Source: Gammaproteobacteria bacterium 42_54_T18
Lineage (GTDB): Bacteria; Pseudomonadota; Gammaproteobacteria; Pseudomonadales; Ketobacteraceae
NCBI GenBank assembly: GCA_002163245.1
Contig: MAAL01000025.1
Span: forward strand, 186,001 to 250,000
Length of the DNA: 64,000 nucleotides
Direction of reading: 5' to 3'
A model generated the notes under the pieces. It was not told the DNA's origin. It saw nothing but the letters and a program-made list of their open reading frames with translations, and ran no database searches. A program made the translations under genes and the position numbers. Below are positions 45,545-55,780 of the stretch, in pieces (position 1 is the stretch's first letter; each line of letters starts with the position of its first letter).

Positions 45545-45709
45545 CTACCTGCCTATTAATTTGATACTATCGATCGCCACTAACCAATGGAATTGGATAA
45601 TACTCTGCTCACAAGGGGAGTCCATTTTAGAAAAGTAACGTATTATTTCACATCAATAACAAAACCCTTTTTCAGGCGCCTTCAGCACGCCGTCACTCGG
45701 TTGAGCACT

Positions 45710-46735
45710 CTACAATGTTTTTTCAATCAGTGAAGGTATATCTTTTTGAACTTCCGACACAGCAAGCTCTATGGCGCGAATAAACTCGCCAGCATTCGCG
45801 TTACCATGACTTTTAACCACAACCCCTCGAAGCCCAACCAAACTAGCGCCATTATGAGCTCCAGGGTCCAACCGCTGAAACAAACGTCGCAATACAGGCT
45901 CAACCAATCTTCCGACGAGCTTGGTGTACCAATTCCGCTTAAAAGCATCAGACAACATGCGCACAATCAATGTCGCGGCCCCTTCTATCGACTTCAGCGC
46001 CACATTACCCACAAAACCATCACAGACAATAACATCCGCCTTACCACTTAGAATATCGCTACCCTCAACATACCCCACATAATTTAATGAAGGGTCTGAT
46101 TGCAACAACTCATTGGCCTGCTTTACCTGATCATTACCTTTTATTTCTTCTTCACCGACATTGAGCAGTGCTATACGCGGCCTCTCGACCCCTTTTAGCT
46201 CCCTTACCAAGACATCACCCATAAGGGCAAATTGATACAGCTGCTCAGAATGACAATCAACATTGGCCCCTAGATCAAGCATATAAGCTTGGCCTTTTGC
46301 TGTGGGCAATGCAGAGATGATAGCGGGCCTATCAATCGTTTCACAAGTCTTAAGCACAAAGCGAGATATAGCCATTAACGCGCCAGTATTGCCAGCACTC
46401 ACACAGCCGTCTGCCCGCTGATCTTTAACCAATTGAATGGCAACACGTAAAGATGAATCTTTTTTTGTGCGTAAAGCGATAGACGGAGACTCATCCATAC
46501 CAATCACTTCGCTTGCATGTTGAACTTCTAAGCGGTTATCTTTCTGAAAAAAGGAAATGACTGATGACGAATCAGCTAACGATTGAAGCACGTCTTCGAT
46601 CTTATTTTTATCACCCACGACAATCACCCGCAGTAAAGGTGACGTTTCTAGTAACGTTACCACTGCGGGTATTGTTGCGCGGAGACCTAAATCTCCACCC
46701 ATTGCATCAACTGCAATGGTTATTTGGTCTTTCAA
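45710..46735 (-). CDS. plsX: phosphate acyltransferase PlsX
   Basis: It makes acyl-phosphate from acyl-ACP, the first step for phospholipids. IAVDAMGGDLGL at the N-terminus, SAGNTGALMA and the C-terminal GASLVGLRGVVVKSHGNA blocks are typical. The start is TTG at 46735, 6 bp after rpmF, and the family N-terminus allows no later start. The 341-residue length is normal. Confidence 0.95.
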   Translation of the reverse strand: MKDQITIAVDAMGGDLGLRATIPAVVTLLETSPLLRVIVVGDKNKIEDVLQSLADSSSVISFFQKDNRLEVQHASEVIGMDESPSIALRTKKDSSLRVAIQLVKDQRADGCVSAGNTGALMAISRFVLKTCETIDRPAIISALPTAKGQAYMLDLGANVDCHSEQLYQFALMGDVLVRELKGVERPRIALLNVGEEEIKGNDQVKQANELLQSDPSLNYVGYVEGSDILSGKADVIVCDGFVGNVALKSIEGAATLIVRMLSDAFKRNWYTKLVGRLVEPVLRRLFQRLDPGAHNGASLVGLRGVVVKSHGNANAGEFIRAIELAVSEVQKDIPSLIEKTL

Positions 46736-46741
46736 GACGTT

Positions 46742-46924
46742 TTAGTCGTCCTGTTTAGTCACAATCACCTGACGGCCACGGTAAAAACCATCTGCAGTCA
46801 CGTTATGACGACGGTGAATTTCACCTGTTGTTTGATCTTCAGACAGAGTCGCTGAACCTAATGCATCATGAGAACGACGCATGCCACGACGTGAACGAGT
46901 TTTCTTACTTTTTTGAACTGCCAT
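46742..46924 (-). CDS. rpmF: 50S ribosomal protein L32
   Basis: The 60-residue protein begins [20 protein letters not shown] and is the zinc-free form (no Cys). It lies in the conserved yceD-rpmF-plsX order. Confidence 0.97.
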   Translation of the reverse strand: MAVQKSKKTRSRRGMRRSHDALGSATLSEDQTTGEIHRRHNVTADGFYRGRQVIVTKQDD

Positions 46925-46998
46925 TGTTAGTTACTCCAATTTCTATCAATCTGAAAACACAAGAACTCAATTAAAAGCTAACCACCTTTAAGAAGGTT

Positions 46999-47523
46999 CT
47001 ATTTATTACTTTTAAGCTGCTTCAATACATCAAAAGGATTTTCTGGTTTCAAATCACCCTCTTTCTCTGCTTTTAACTCTTCATCAGTGCGATACTGATA
47101 CGCTTCACAATTATCATGGTAAGCCATGATCGGAAGCAGAAGAATCAATTCATCTTCAAGCAGCTTAACTAAAGATATTTCTTCGCTGTCTAGCAGAATG
47201 GCCTCATAGATACTCGGCACTTGCTCTAAACGAGACTCTTTTGTTACAAACGCCAATGTCAACTCGACTTCAAGCTTTACATCAACACCTTGTAAACATC
47301 GTTGACATTGTAGCTGTACGCAGGTTTTAACGATACCCTGCAATAAAGGATAACCTTCGCCATCCTTTATAAACGCAGCATCTACATCAACAATACCATC
47401 GCTCGCAAACGCATCTGCCGTAAGGCGTTTCATTTGTTCTAAGGGGATTGTGCCCTTTAGAATAAGCCCTTGCCTTGCAAGTTTTATTGGCTTTATGAGT
47501 TCTGGTAAAGTGCTAGTCAGCAT
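46999..47523 (-). CDS. yceD: YceD family protein (DUF177, 23S rRNA accumulation)
   Basis: YceD-family proteins (174 residues here) affect 23S rRNA levels. The conserved cysteine pair in LQCQRCLQ (about residues 68-75) is present, with a C-terminal acidic and Asn-rich end (ENPFDVLKQLK), which is the family signature. It lies before rpmF, as in most Gammaproteobacteria. Confidence 0.9.
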   Translation of the reverse strand: MLTSTLPELIKPIKLARQGLILKGTIPLEQMKRLTADAFASDGIVDVDAAFIKDGEGYPLLQGIVKTCVQLQCQRCLQGVDVKLEVELTLAFVTKESRLEQVPSIYEAILLDSEEISLVKLLEDELILLLPIMAYHDNCEAYQYRTDEELKAEKEGDLKPENPFDVLKQLKSNK

Positions 47524-47662
47524 AAGCGCGCAATCATAGGGAGATACGAGCCATCTGTCAAAATGTTTCGTAAATTAACCAACTGTTTTTAAAGATAATT
47601 GGCACAGTAATGCTGAGTTCGGTAAAATCCCCATCTCGTTCGTGAAAAACAGGAGAAAATGC
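47524..47662. promoter_or_regulatory. divergent yceD / maf promoter region
   Basis: These 139 bp lie between the starts of leftward yceD and rightward maf and must hold both promoters. AGGAG before the maf ATG is clear. No distinct -35/-10 pair could be fixed. Confidence 0.4.
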
Positions 47663-48241
47663 ATGCGCCATCTTGTATTAGGGTCAAGCTCCCCCTTTAG
47701 AAGCGCAATACTCGAAAAACTCACTTTACCCTTTGACACCTGCTCTCCGGATATTGATGAAACCCCCTTACCCAACGAAGCACCATCAGAACTGGTAGAA
47801 CGACTGGCCCTGAAAAAAGCCGAAGCCGTTGCCCTAACCCATCCGACATCCCTTATTATTGCCAGTGACCAGGTTTCTGTGCTTAATGGTAAGATAAATG
47901 GCAAACCTGGTACTCGTGAAAACGCAATCCAACAGTTAACAAAAAGCAGTGGGAACACTGTCAGCTTCTACACAAGCCTCTGCCTTTACGACGCGCAAGA
48001 AAAAACTTATCAACTCATTGTTGAACCTTATCTAGTGCATTTTCGTAACTTATCCTCGCAAGCCATTGAAAACTATGTAGATAAGGAATCACCCTTGAAC
48101 TGTGCAGGCAGCTTCAAATCCGAAGGGCTCGGCATCGCGTTATTTAACCGCCTAGAAGGCGACGATCCCAACACATTGATTGGATTACCATTAATTCGTT
48201 TAATTGAAATGTTGAATAAAAAGCAAATAGATATACCGTAA
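47663..48241 (+). CDS. Maf family nucleoside triphosphate pyrophosphatase (YceF-type)
   Basis: It is a house-cleaning pyrophosphatase that removes modified nucleotides; the YceF branch prefers 7-methyl-GTP. It has LVLGSSSPFR at the N-terminus, TPLPNEAP, IIASDQVSVL (catalytic Asp) and GKPGTRENA. The start at 47663 is chosen from AGGAG 7 bp upstream and from the family N-terminus. It is 192 residues long. The divergent position to yceD is conserved. Confidence 0.93.
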   Translation: MRHLVLGSSSPFRSAILEKLTLPFDTCSPDIDETPLPNEAPSELVERLALKKAEAVALTHPTSLIIASDQVSVLNGKINGKPGTRENAIQQLTKSSGNTVSFYTSLCLYDAQEKTYQLIVEPYLVHFRNLSSQAIENYVDKESPLNCAGSFKSEGLGIALFNRLEGDDPNTLIGLPLIRLIEMLNKKQIDIP

Positions 48242-48360
48242 AAAACTAACAATTCGCTCACTAAATCGCCGACCCCGTCTACACTTAGTTTGTTAGGTTT
48301 GATTAACGGTGCAATGCACTCAATCAAACGCCACATACACTTGTTTTCGGGGCAGCATTC

Positions 48361-49026
48361 ATGTCTGACGAACCCTCTACAGCTCAACCTACGCCACAGC
48401 CGCAACCGCAGCCAAAGCGCAGAAACACAAAAGAACGCATCATTGACGAAGCGGAAAAGCTTGCAGCCATTCATGGCATAGAGCATTTAAAACTCCAGGA
48501 TGTTGCAGACAGGATTGGCATTAAACTGCCATCGGTATATGCGCATTTTAGTGGGCGAGAGGACATCCTCACCGCAATGGCTTCCCGTATAAACCGAACA
48601 TATAGCCAGCTATACCACGGTAAAACGGGTGAAACCGCCAAAGAGACTCTCCATAGAGGCGCTCTCGAGCTTCTCGAAATACTTGGCAGCAAACCCGCCT
48701 ACTTCCGCCTGATATTGCGGGATTTATCAGTCCCTATCGGTTACGACCCTCAAAATCGACGGTATAGCCCCAACAATAGCCACTCAATCGCTCAAGAGCT
48801 GCGAGATCTAAGCCGCCGGACAGATCAGTTGCTTGCTCGCATGAACAGCGATACAACGAAAAAGACGGTCAGCGGCGAGGACTTTATTGTCATGGTTCAC
48901 GGCATGTTACTTACTGAACTAAGCTGGGCGGACACTCAACCGCCCAACGAAGAGAATACCAAAACCATAAATTTAGACAAAAGCAAAATACGCTTAAATG
49001 ACTTGTTAACCCGACTACTTAATTAG
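48361..49026 (+). CDS. TetR family transcriptional regulator
   Basis: A 221-residue protein with a polar, Pro/Gln-rich tail (about residues 1-22) and a TetR helix-turn-helix (ERIIDEAEKLAAIHGIEHLKL, DVADRIGIKLPSVYAHF). The C-terminal ligand domain is unassigned. It sits between maf and sppA, genes that in related genomes are adjacent, so it may be a later insertion. No obvious target gene is adjacent. Confidence 0.85.
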   Translation: MSDEPSTAQPTPQPQPQPKRRNTKERIIDEAEKLAAIHGIEHLKLQDVADRIGIKLPSVYAHFSGREDILTAMASRINRTYSQLYHGKTGETAKETLHRGALELLEILGSKPAYFRLILRDLSVPIGYDPQNRRYSPNNSHSIAQELRDLSRRTDQLLARMNSDTTKKTVSGEDFIVMVHGMLLTELSWADTQPPNEENTKTINLDKSKIRLNDLLTRLLN

Positions 49027-49046
49027 ATACCCTAAAGAGTCACGCA

Positions 49047-49128
49047 AAAAGTCGCAAAGTGCAGACATTAAAAAGGGCGGAGTTATTATTAACCCCGCCC
49101 TTTTTAATGTCTGCACTTTGCGACTTTT
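49047..49128. terminator. very long (34-bp perfect arm) stem-loop between convergent TetR and sppA genes
   Basis: The left arm (49047-49080) and right arm (49095-49128) are perfectly complementary over 34 bases. A 14-base loop can add four more pairs (GTTA/TAAC). The GC core is GGGCGG/CCGCCC with A and T runs. It acts as a bidirectional terminator, and its right end overlaps the sppA stop codon. It is twice the normal stem length. Confidence 0.93.
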
Positions 49129-50212
49129 ATTTTAAAACGAGATGCGAACCAAAGCTTTCCGCTATTGTTGCCCCAACCTTAACACCCAGGCGATCAACAA
49201 GGGATTGCAGCGCGTTCGGCCGCTTACTGTAATCTACAATTTCTTCTTCTTTGATAATATCCCGCGCCACAGTTCCCGGGCTACCCATACCATCCACCAA
49301 TCCAAGGGGTAATGCCTGCTCTCCAGACCACATCAGCCCACTAAATAGAGCATCGGTTCCTTTTAGTCTATCACCTCGCCCCCGCTTAACTGCTGCAATA
49401 AATTGCTCATGAACATTATTAAGCAAACTTCCAAAATGAGCACTCTGTTCTTCGTTCATTGGGGAGAATGGATCCAGCATCGCCTTGTTATCGCCAGATG
49501 AATAAACACGGCGCTCCACACCAACTTTTTCCATCACCTCAGTAAACCCAAAGCCGTCGCTAATAACACCGATAGAACCAACAATGCTTGCCGGATCAGC
49601 ATAAATCTCATCAGCCGCAGCAGCAATAAAATAAGCGCCTGATGCGCCTACATCAGTAATGACCGCGTAGACTTTCTTATCTGAGTACTTTTCTTTTAAG
49701 CGCATAATTTCGTTATACACCATGTTAGATTGTACGGGACTGCCACCAGGGCTATTGATTCTTAGCATCACCGCTTTGGAATGCTTGGCTTCAAAAGCAT
49801 CACGCAACCCACCAACAATAGTATCAGCGGACGCTTCTCGCCCAGCCATTATGACACCACTTACATCCACTATCGCTGTATGAGATTTTGATGACGACGC
49901 ACTATCTCCGGCTGTAGATGGATTCAAAGCAACAAAAATAAACACCACATATGCAAGCATTGCTAATTTAAAAAACACCCCCCATCGGCGTGCTTTTTTT
50001 TGCTCTTCTAACGACTGCAACGCTAGCTGCTCAACTAACTTCCATTCTTTACTAGGGCCATTGCGACGAGGGTTCCCTCGATTGCCCCCGCGACCACTAC
50101 GATTACCGCCTCCACGGCGATGGTCACGACCTTTATTGTCACGAGAACCACCGTTGGAATCGTGAGCGGACGCCTCTTGTGACGGAGTATCATTGTTTGC
50201 GTTATCTTCCAT
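49127..50212 (-). CDS. sppA: signal peptide peptidase SppA (S49 family)
   Basis: It is an inner-membrane serine protease that removes signal peptide remnants. A Gly/Arg/Asn-rich cytoplasmic tail (about residues 12-55) is followed by one membrane helix (about 80-97). The S49 core has INSPGGSPVQSN and the catalytic serine block GASGAYFIAAAADEIYADP, followed by SIVGSIGVI. The length of 361 residues is that of the small type. The long, basic tail is unusual but known in Pseudomonas-type SppA. Confidence 0.93.
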   Translation of the reverse strand: MEDNANNDTPSQEASAHDSNGGSRDNKGRDHRRGGGNRSGRGGNRGNPRRNGPSKEWKLVEQLALQSLEEQKKARRWGVFFKLAMLAYVVFIFVALNPSTAGDSASSSKSHTAIVDVSGVIMAGREASADTIVGGLRDAFEAKHSKAVMLRINSPGGSPVQSNMVYNEIMRLKEKYSDKKVYAVITDVGASGAYFIAAAADEIYADPASIVGSIGVISDGFGFTEVMEKVGVERRVYSSGDNKAMLDPFSPMNEEQSAHFGSLLNNVHEQFIAAVKRGRGDRLKGTDALFSGLMWSGEQALPLGLVDGMGSPGTVARDIIKEEEIVDYSKRPNALQSLVDRLGVKVGATIAESFGSHLVLK

Positions 50213-50291
50213 TGCTTACCCTTATTATTCTTAGCATTCTAATATATGTTTATATTATCTGATGATGCAATTAGCGAACAACTCAATCGAA

Positions 50292-50996
50292 TCATTTCAC
50301 TATATTGCCCAATAAAATATCAGCCAAATCAGCCGAAGTATCTACACACCCAACCAAATCATATGAGTGCAAACGCTCTGAATCATGCGCCCCCCAAGAA
50401 ACACCCACCCGATCAACACCCGCTCTTCTTGCCATTTCCATGTCGTATTCTGTATCACCAACAACAATGGCCTTGCCAGGCTCTACACCATGCATAGCTA
50501 GCAACTCATTTACCATTGCTGGATGCGGCTTAGAATTTGTTTCATCTGCACACCGGGTCCCATCAAACATACCATGAAGATCCACCGCACTTAATACTCG
50601 ATCCAAACCTTTGCGACTTTTACCCGTAGCAATACTCAGGGTTTTATCCGTAGCAGCCAACTGATGCAACATAGCCTCAATTCCTGGATAAAACAAACTT
50701 GGCTGCTGGTCCAGCTCAACATAGTGATGCGAATAACGCTTTCTAACAAACTCTATGTCTTTATTGGCAATCTCTGGGTATAGCTGTGAGATAGCAATCC
50801 CCAGCTCCAACCCTATAATTTCGTGCACGGCTTTAGCATCTAATATAGGGAGACCCGCATCCCCTCCTGCCTTTTGCATACTACTAACAATTTTTGCAAG
50901 GGAGTCCATCAGCGTGCCATCCCAGTCAAAAATAATTAACTCATATTCTTTTGCCTTACCTTTTAGCATAGCTTTTACCATATTTCTTATCTGCAT
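50292..50996 (-). CDS. HAD-superfamily hydrolase (phosphoglycolate phosphatase-like)
   Basis: The 234-residue HAD-IA phosphatase shows motif I FDWDGTLMDS (Asp nucleophile), motif II ATGKSRKG and motif IV VGDTEYDMEMARRAG. Its position next to rluC and before sppA is conserved in Pseudomonas-type genomes. The first Met is at 50996, and Met at 50981 or 50969 are alternatives. The substrate is unknown. Confidence 0.92.
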   Translation of the reverse strand: MQIRNMVKAMLKGKAKEYELIIFDWDGTLMDSLAKIVSSMQKAGGDAGLPILDAKAVHEIIGLELGIAISQLYPEIANKDIEFVRKRYSHHYVELDQQPSLFYPGIEAMLHQLAATDKTLSIATGKSRKGLDRVLSAVDLHGMFDGTRCADETNSKPHPAMVNELLAMHGVEPGKAIVVGDTEYDMEMARRAGVDRVGVSWGAHDSERLHSYDLVGCVDTSADLADILLGNIVK

Positions 50997-51043
50997 TTAC
51001 TTCGCAGCACTGCTCAACACTTGGCCCAACACCAACCCGGGTC

Positions 51044-52000
51044 CTAACTTGTACGACGCAATTTAACCAGAAGCAATGCCAATTCATCATCAAGAGGCGC
51101 TTCAATCACCATCGCTTTTTCACCATCTACACCAGGAATCTCAATTTTGGCGGCATGCAAAAACAACCGCTTCAAGCCCAACGCTTTAAAAGGTTCATTT
51201 TGCTCTCTTGATGTATATTTATCATCGCCCGCTATTGGATGACCAGAGAATTGAGTATGGACACGTATTTGATGAGTCCTACCGGTCACAGGTTTAGCTT
51301 CAACAAACGTAGCCCCCTGTAAATGCTCTAGCAACCTAAAGTTAGTCAATGAAGCTTTACCTTCTCGAGACACCTTGACAACCCGTTCACCTGAAGCCAG
51401 GTGAAACTTTTGCAATGGAGAGTCAATCCTGTGCTGCTTACCTTTCCACCGACCCACAACTAACGCTTGATATGTTTTATCCATTCCACCATCGCGTAAG
51501 TATGCGTGCAAACGTTTTAATACGGAGCGCTTCTTAGCAATCATCAGGCAACCTGACGTCTCCCTGTCGAGGCGATGTACCAATTCGAGAAAGGTTGACT
51601 CTGGACGCATTTGACGTAACGCTTCGATAACACCAAAACTTAAACCGCTCCCGCCATGGACAGCAATACCGCTAGGTTTGTTCAGTACAATAAGGCCATC
51701 ATCCTCAAAAAGGATCCTGTCGCTTATCAAATTCTGAATTCGACTACCAACAAGAGGTTCAGACTGATCCTTATCAGCCATTCGAACAGGAGGAATCCTA
51801 ACGATATCATCAGTTTGCACTCGTGTATCAGGCTTAGCACGCTTTTTATTGATACGCACCTCACCCTTACGAATGATCCGGTATAACATTGATTTCGGCA
51901 CACCTTTTAGGCGCGATTTAAGAAAATTATCAAGACGTTGCCCATCTTGGTCGTCAGTCACCGTGACGAGTTGTACTTTTTTTGCTACTAATTCAGTCAT
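51044..52000 (-). CDS. rluC: 23S rRNA pseudouridine synthase RluC
   Basis: It makes pseudouridines in 23S rRNA (955, 2504, 2580 in E. coli). An N-terminal S4 domain (QRLDNFLKSRLKGVPKSMLYRIIRKGEVRIN) is followed by the catalytic ELVHRLDRETSGCLMIAK (Asp about residue 150) and GRTHQIRVH. The 318-residue length is normal. Divergent from rne, as in other Gammaproteobacteria. Confidence 0.96.
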   Translation of the reverse strand: MTELVAKKVQLVTVTDDQDGQRLDNFLKSRLKGVPKSMLYRIIRKGEVRINKKRAKPDTRVQTDDIVRIPPVRMADKDQSEPLVGSRIQNLISDRILFEDDGLIVLNKPSGIAVHGGSGLSFGVIEALRQMRPESTFLELVHRLDRETSGCLMIAKKRSVLKRLHAYLRDGGMDKTYQALVVGRWKGKQHRIDSPLQKFHLASGERVVKVSREGKASLTNFRLLEHLQGATFVEAKPVTGRTHQIRVHTQFSGHPIAGDDKYTSREQNEPFKALGLKRLFLHAAKIEIPGVDGEKAMVIEAPLDDELALLLVKLRRTS

Positions 52001-52853
52001 CTCAGAATAATAACGTGTTCTATCTATTTGATGTACCTATATTTTCCTGCTATATTTCTTTTGCCTTGACGAAATAGATATGATAAGTCAGCGATTGAAT
52101 GGCTCGTAAGCTTTGCGTACGCAGAATTTACATGTACCCAAAGCATCATTAACTAACGAACCATTGACTAAACATCAGCAATGAAACACAAGGTATGCCA
52201 CATATGATGAATGACAAAAGGCCAATGTGATTAAAGACCTACTGGGTAAAACACAAGCCTCATATGTTACGCACACAAACAAAACTCTATTGACACGCAA
52301 TTCGTGTGTCAATTAACAAACAGAACAATAGATACCATACAAATTGATAACAGCCGCTGTTAGCGTCACAAAACATTCAACGAGTTCACTTAAGTAATAT
52401 TGCGCCGGTTTATACCAATACGCATTTTACATTGCACCTACACTGACGTGCAAAAGCCATACTTGCTGATAACTTTCTGGCCAACAAGGTTGGGCTTCTC
52501 TTACTAAGCAGATAAAGACTCAGTACGGCAAAACCAAGAACGTAAAGCAATATTAAAGCAAATCGTTTGCAAACATTGCCCAGATGGTTCCCGTAACTTG
52601 AGTAGAATCTACTTTAAAAGAAACCTAAAAGAGCACGAGATTTATTGGCACTCCTCACGCATAAAAGCAAACGACGGATTGCCAACAGCAACACTCAGAC
52701 AAGGCAAGGTAACACTCGTAGTCTACTATTTGATAGCTGAGGCCCACCAAAAAGGGCTGTTGACGCATAAAACTAGACGCACTTGCCCCAACGCTCTCTC
52801 AGTTAACTCTTTGTATCCATGGTTCTATTGCGCTAAAACCATTGGAAAGTTTA
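52001..52853. promoter_or_regulatory. 850-bp rluC/rne intergenic region: rne leader and promoters
   Basis: It contains no supported gene. A hairpin ATTGACAC/GTGTCAAT (52289-52313) with a 9-base loop is visible, and the rest is AT-rich. In Enterobacteria the rne 5' leader binds RNase E and self-limits its mRNA, so this long leader may do the same (inference). No homology to the E. coli hp2 element could be checked by eye. Confidence 0.55.
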
Positions 52854-55688
52854 ATGAAAAGAATGCTAATCAACGCAACTCACGAAGAAGAGTTGCGAGT
52901 TGCCCTTGTCGACGGACAAAGACTTTACGATCTAGATATTGAACACAGAACGCGTGTTCAAAAGAAAGCCAACATCTACAAGGGGAAAATCACCCGTGTA
53001 GAGCCTAGCCTAGAAGCGGCCTTCGTGGACTTTGGTGCTGATCGACACGGCTTTTTACCTCTCAAAGAAATCTCTCGCGATTATTTCACTAAGAATCCTA
53101 AAGACGTTCAAGGCCGATTTAACATCAAAGATGTAATCAAAGAAGGCCAAGAAATTGTTGTTCAAGTTGAGAAAGAAGAGCGAGGCAATAAAGGGGCTGC
53201 CCTTTCTTCATTTATCAGTTTGGCCGGACGTTACCTTGTTCTTATGCCCAACAACCCTCGTGCTGGCGGCATTTCTCGTCGCATAGAAGGCGATGAGCGA
53301 GCCGAACTTCGTGATGTAATGTCTCAACTTGAAACACCTAAAAACATGGGTGTTATTGTTAGAACTGCAGGTATTGGTCGAAAACTGGAAGAACTCCAAT
53401 GGGATCTTAACTATTTATTGGATTTATGGACCTCCATTACAGCGGCATCAGAAAAGAACACAGCCCCCCTACTCATATACCAAGAAAGCAATGTCATCAT
53501 TCGCACTATTCGGGATTATTTACGCCACGATATCGGTGAAGTCTGTATTGACAGCAAAGAAGTATACGAAGAAGTTCTTAATTTCGTACGCCAAGTAATG
53601 CCTCAATTTGAGCCTAAAATCAAACATTACGACGATCCTGTCCCGCTGTTTACGCGTTATCAAATTGAAAGCCAAATTGAAATGGCATTTGAAAGAGAGG
53701 TAAAACTACCTTCAGGCGGATCGATTGTTATCGACCCAACAGAAGCACTGGTATCTATCGACATCAACTCTGCGCGCGCAACAAAAGGTGCAGATATAGA
53801 AGAAACAGCACTTAACACTAATCTAGAAGCAGCAGATGAAATTGCCCGACAGTTACGTTTACGTGATATGGGCGGCTTGGTTGTTATTGATTACATTGAC
53901 ATGTCAGCCAACAAAAACCAGCGTGAAGTTGAAAACCGTATGCGTGACGCCCTAGAAATTGATAGAGCGCGCATTCAGGTTGGTCGAATTTCACGATTTG
54001 GCTTACTTGAGCTTTCACGCCAACGACTACGCCCATCTCTTGGCGAAACCAGTGGGCATATCTGCCCTCGCTGTGTTGGTACAGGCTACGTAAGAGATCT
54101 TCACTCGCTAACACTATCTATCATGCGCCTTATCGAAGAAGAGGCGATGAAAGAAAATACTGCAGAGATTCATGCACAAGTACCTGTTTCTGTTGCTACC
54201 TACCTATTAAATGAAAAGCGTGACAACGTTGTTTCCGTCGAATCTAGAAACAATGTTCGTGTGCTCGTCATTCCGAACCCTAATTTGGAAACGCCGCATT
54301 ACGAAGTCACTCGACTAAGAAAAGACCAAACCCAAGATGACAGCACATCAAGCTACGAAATGGTCCAAGAAACCGAAACTGTTGACCGCACACCAATTGC
54401 CAACGCTGAAAGTTCAATCGTAAAACGACAAGAAGCCGTCGTTAAAATGGTTCAGCCATCAACTCCAGCCCCCATGCCTCAAGAGACAGTGGTTGCCACA
54501 GAAACCCAAGAAGCAAGTTTCTTTGCTCGCCTACTAACCTGGTTTGTACAGATGTTTACTGGCAAACCAGCTGAAGAAGAAAAGCAGGAACCTCAAAAGC
54601 CAGCTCAACGTAACCAGAGAAATAACCGAGGAAATCAACGCAACCGTAACCAACGGGGTGGGCGCAACCAGAATCAACGTAACACCCGCAATCAAAATCC
54701 GCGAACCCAAAGCGAAGAAGCGCCTAGCAACAAGGATCCCCAAGAAACTAAAAGCAATACAGGTGAGAAAGACGAGAACTCTCAAGGTAAAAATGAGGGT
54801 ACTCAAAACCGCAACCAAAACCGGAATCGCAACCGGAATCGCAACCGCGATAGAAACAAAGATCAAACACGGGAAAACAAAGATACAACGCCTACTACAA
54901 ATCAAAAAGAAGAACCACAAGATGGCGCTCGTCGCGGTAAACGTCGCAACCCAAATGACAGCCGCCGTCGCCGCCAAGAGCATTCGTCACCTAGAACCGC
55001 TCCTGAATCAAACGAGAGCGCAGCCCCCCAAGCTCAGCCAACTGCTAGCGAGCAATCAAAAGAGGGTGGCAACCGCCAAGCAGCTAAACAAGAAAAGGCG
55101 CCCGCTGCTCGAACGGAGAGACAAAGTGTGCAAAAACAGGGGAATGCAAAACCCCAAACGGAAAAAGCTGTAACGCAAGAAACAAAAAGCGAACAGAACA
55201 AGTCCCCTGCGCCTACAGCACAAAAAGCACAGTCTACGAATGTGCAAAACGAAAAGCCCAAAGAAACTGCTAGCAAGCATTCTGCGGCTAATTCAAGTGC
55301 TCCAGCAAAAGCCAAAGCTCCTGAGGGAACGACGAGCAAGGCCTCTGATAAGGTAGTAGCACCAAAAGAAAACAAACCCAAGCCGGAGCCGAAAAAGAAG
55401 CCAGCACAACCAAAGAGCGCCCCAAAGCCCCCCGTAGCACCAAAGGTTACTGCACCTAAACCTGCTGAAAAACCAGCGCCCACTGAAAAACCGGTGCAAA
55501 AAGAAAAACCCAAATCTACAGGTCGTGCCTCTAACGACCCAAGAGAAGTAAAAAAGCGTCAGCAAGCTGAAGCGAAGGCTCGCGAGCTAGAGAAAAAACT
55601 TGCAGACCAACAACAGGCAAAAAAACAATCGAACGAAAGCAAACCTGCGCCTAAAGTCGAAACTGCCAAGCCTGCTGACAACGAATAA
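52854..55688 (+). CDS. rne: ribonuclease E
   Basis: It is an essential endonuclease and the scaffold of the RNA degradosome. It begins [22 protein letters not shown] with an S1 domain (about residues 36-120). Active-site Asp residues sit in VSIDINSAR and [11 protein letters not shown], and the Zn-link is CPRCVGTG (about residue 404). A membrane-binding amphipathic helix ([14 protein letters not shown], about 555-570) and a long Arg/Asn/Pro/Lys-rich tail (about 580-944) follow, including an RN-repeat stretch. The start at 52854 is chosen over an upstream TTG. It has 944 residues. Confidence 0.97.
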   Translation: MKRMLINATHEEELRVALVDGQRLYDLDIEHRTRVQKKANIYKGKITRVEPSLEAAFVDFGADRHGFLPLKEISRDYFTKNPKDVQGRFNIKDVIKEGQEIVVQVEKEERGNKGAALSSFISLAGRYLVLMPNNPRAGGISRRIEGDERAELRDVMSQLETPKNMGVIVRTAGIGRKLEELQWDLNYLLDLWTSITAASEKNTAPLLIYQESNVIIRTIRDYLRHDIGEVCIDSKEVYEEVLNFVRQVMPQFEPKIKHYDDPVPLFTRYQIESQIEMAFEREVKLPSGGSIVIDPTEALVSIDINSARATKGADIEETALNTNLEAADEIARQLRLRDMGGLVVIDYIDMSANKNQREVENRMRDALEIDRARIQVGRISRFGLLELSRQRLRPSLGETSGHICPRCVGTGYVRDLHSLTLSIMRLIEEEAMKENTAEIHAQVPVSVATYLLNEKRDNVVSVESRNNVRVLVIPNPNLETPHYEVTRLRKDQTQDDSTSSYEMVQETETVDRTPIANAESSIVKRQEAVVKMVQPSTPAPMPQETVVATETQEASFFARLLTWFVQMFTGKPAEEEKQEPQKPAQRNQRNNRGNQRNRNQRGGRNQNQRNTRNQNPRTQSEEAPSNKDPQETKSNTGEKDENSQGKNEGTQNRNQNRNRNRNRNRDRNKDQTRENKDTTPTTNQKEEPQDGARRGKRRNPNDSRRRRQEHSSPRTAPESNESAAPQAQPTASEQSKEGGNRQAAKQEKAPAARTERQSVQKQGNAKPQTEKAVTQETKSEQNKSPAPTAQKAQSTNVQNEKPKETASKHSAANSSAPAKAKAPEGTTSKASDKVVAPKENKPKPEPKKKPAQPKSAPKPPVAPKVTAPKPAEKPAPTEKPVQKEKPKSTGRASNDPREVKKRQQAEAKARELEKKLADQQQAKKQSNESKPAPKVETAKPADNE

Positions 55689-55708
55689 TATTCGTTATCA
55701 AAATAGAA

Positions 55709-55753
55709 AATAAAAAAGGCCTTTACCTGTATACGGTAAAGGCCTTTTTTATT
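55709..55753. terminator. 19-bp-arm bidirectional terminator of rne and murB
   Basis: AATAAAAAAGGCCTTTACC and its exact complement enclose a 7-base loop. The A and T runs on both sides make it work for both convergent genes. Confidence 0.92.
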
Positions 55754-55780
55754 ATTTGGGTAACACTCAATCACCCTCAC

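Noticed and set aside
52598-52942. 114-codon forward frame before rne
   Set aside because: It overlaps the rne start in another frame, has no family-like motif and no ribosome site; it is probably leader RNA.
55034-55513. 159-codon reverse frame inside rne
   Set aside because: It is Gly/Phe/Ala-rich and mirrors the Pro/Lys-rich tail of RNase E; no start signal or motif.
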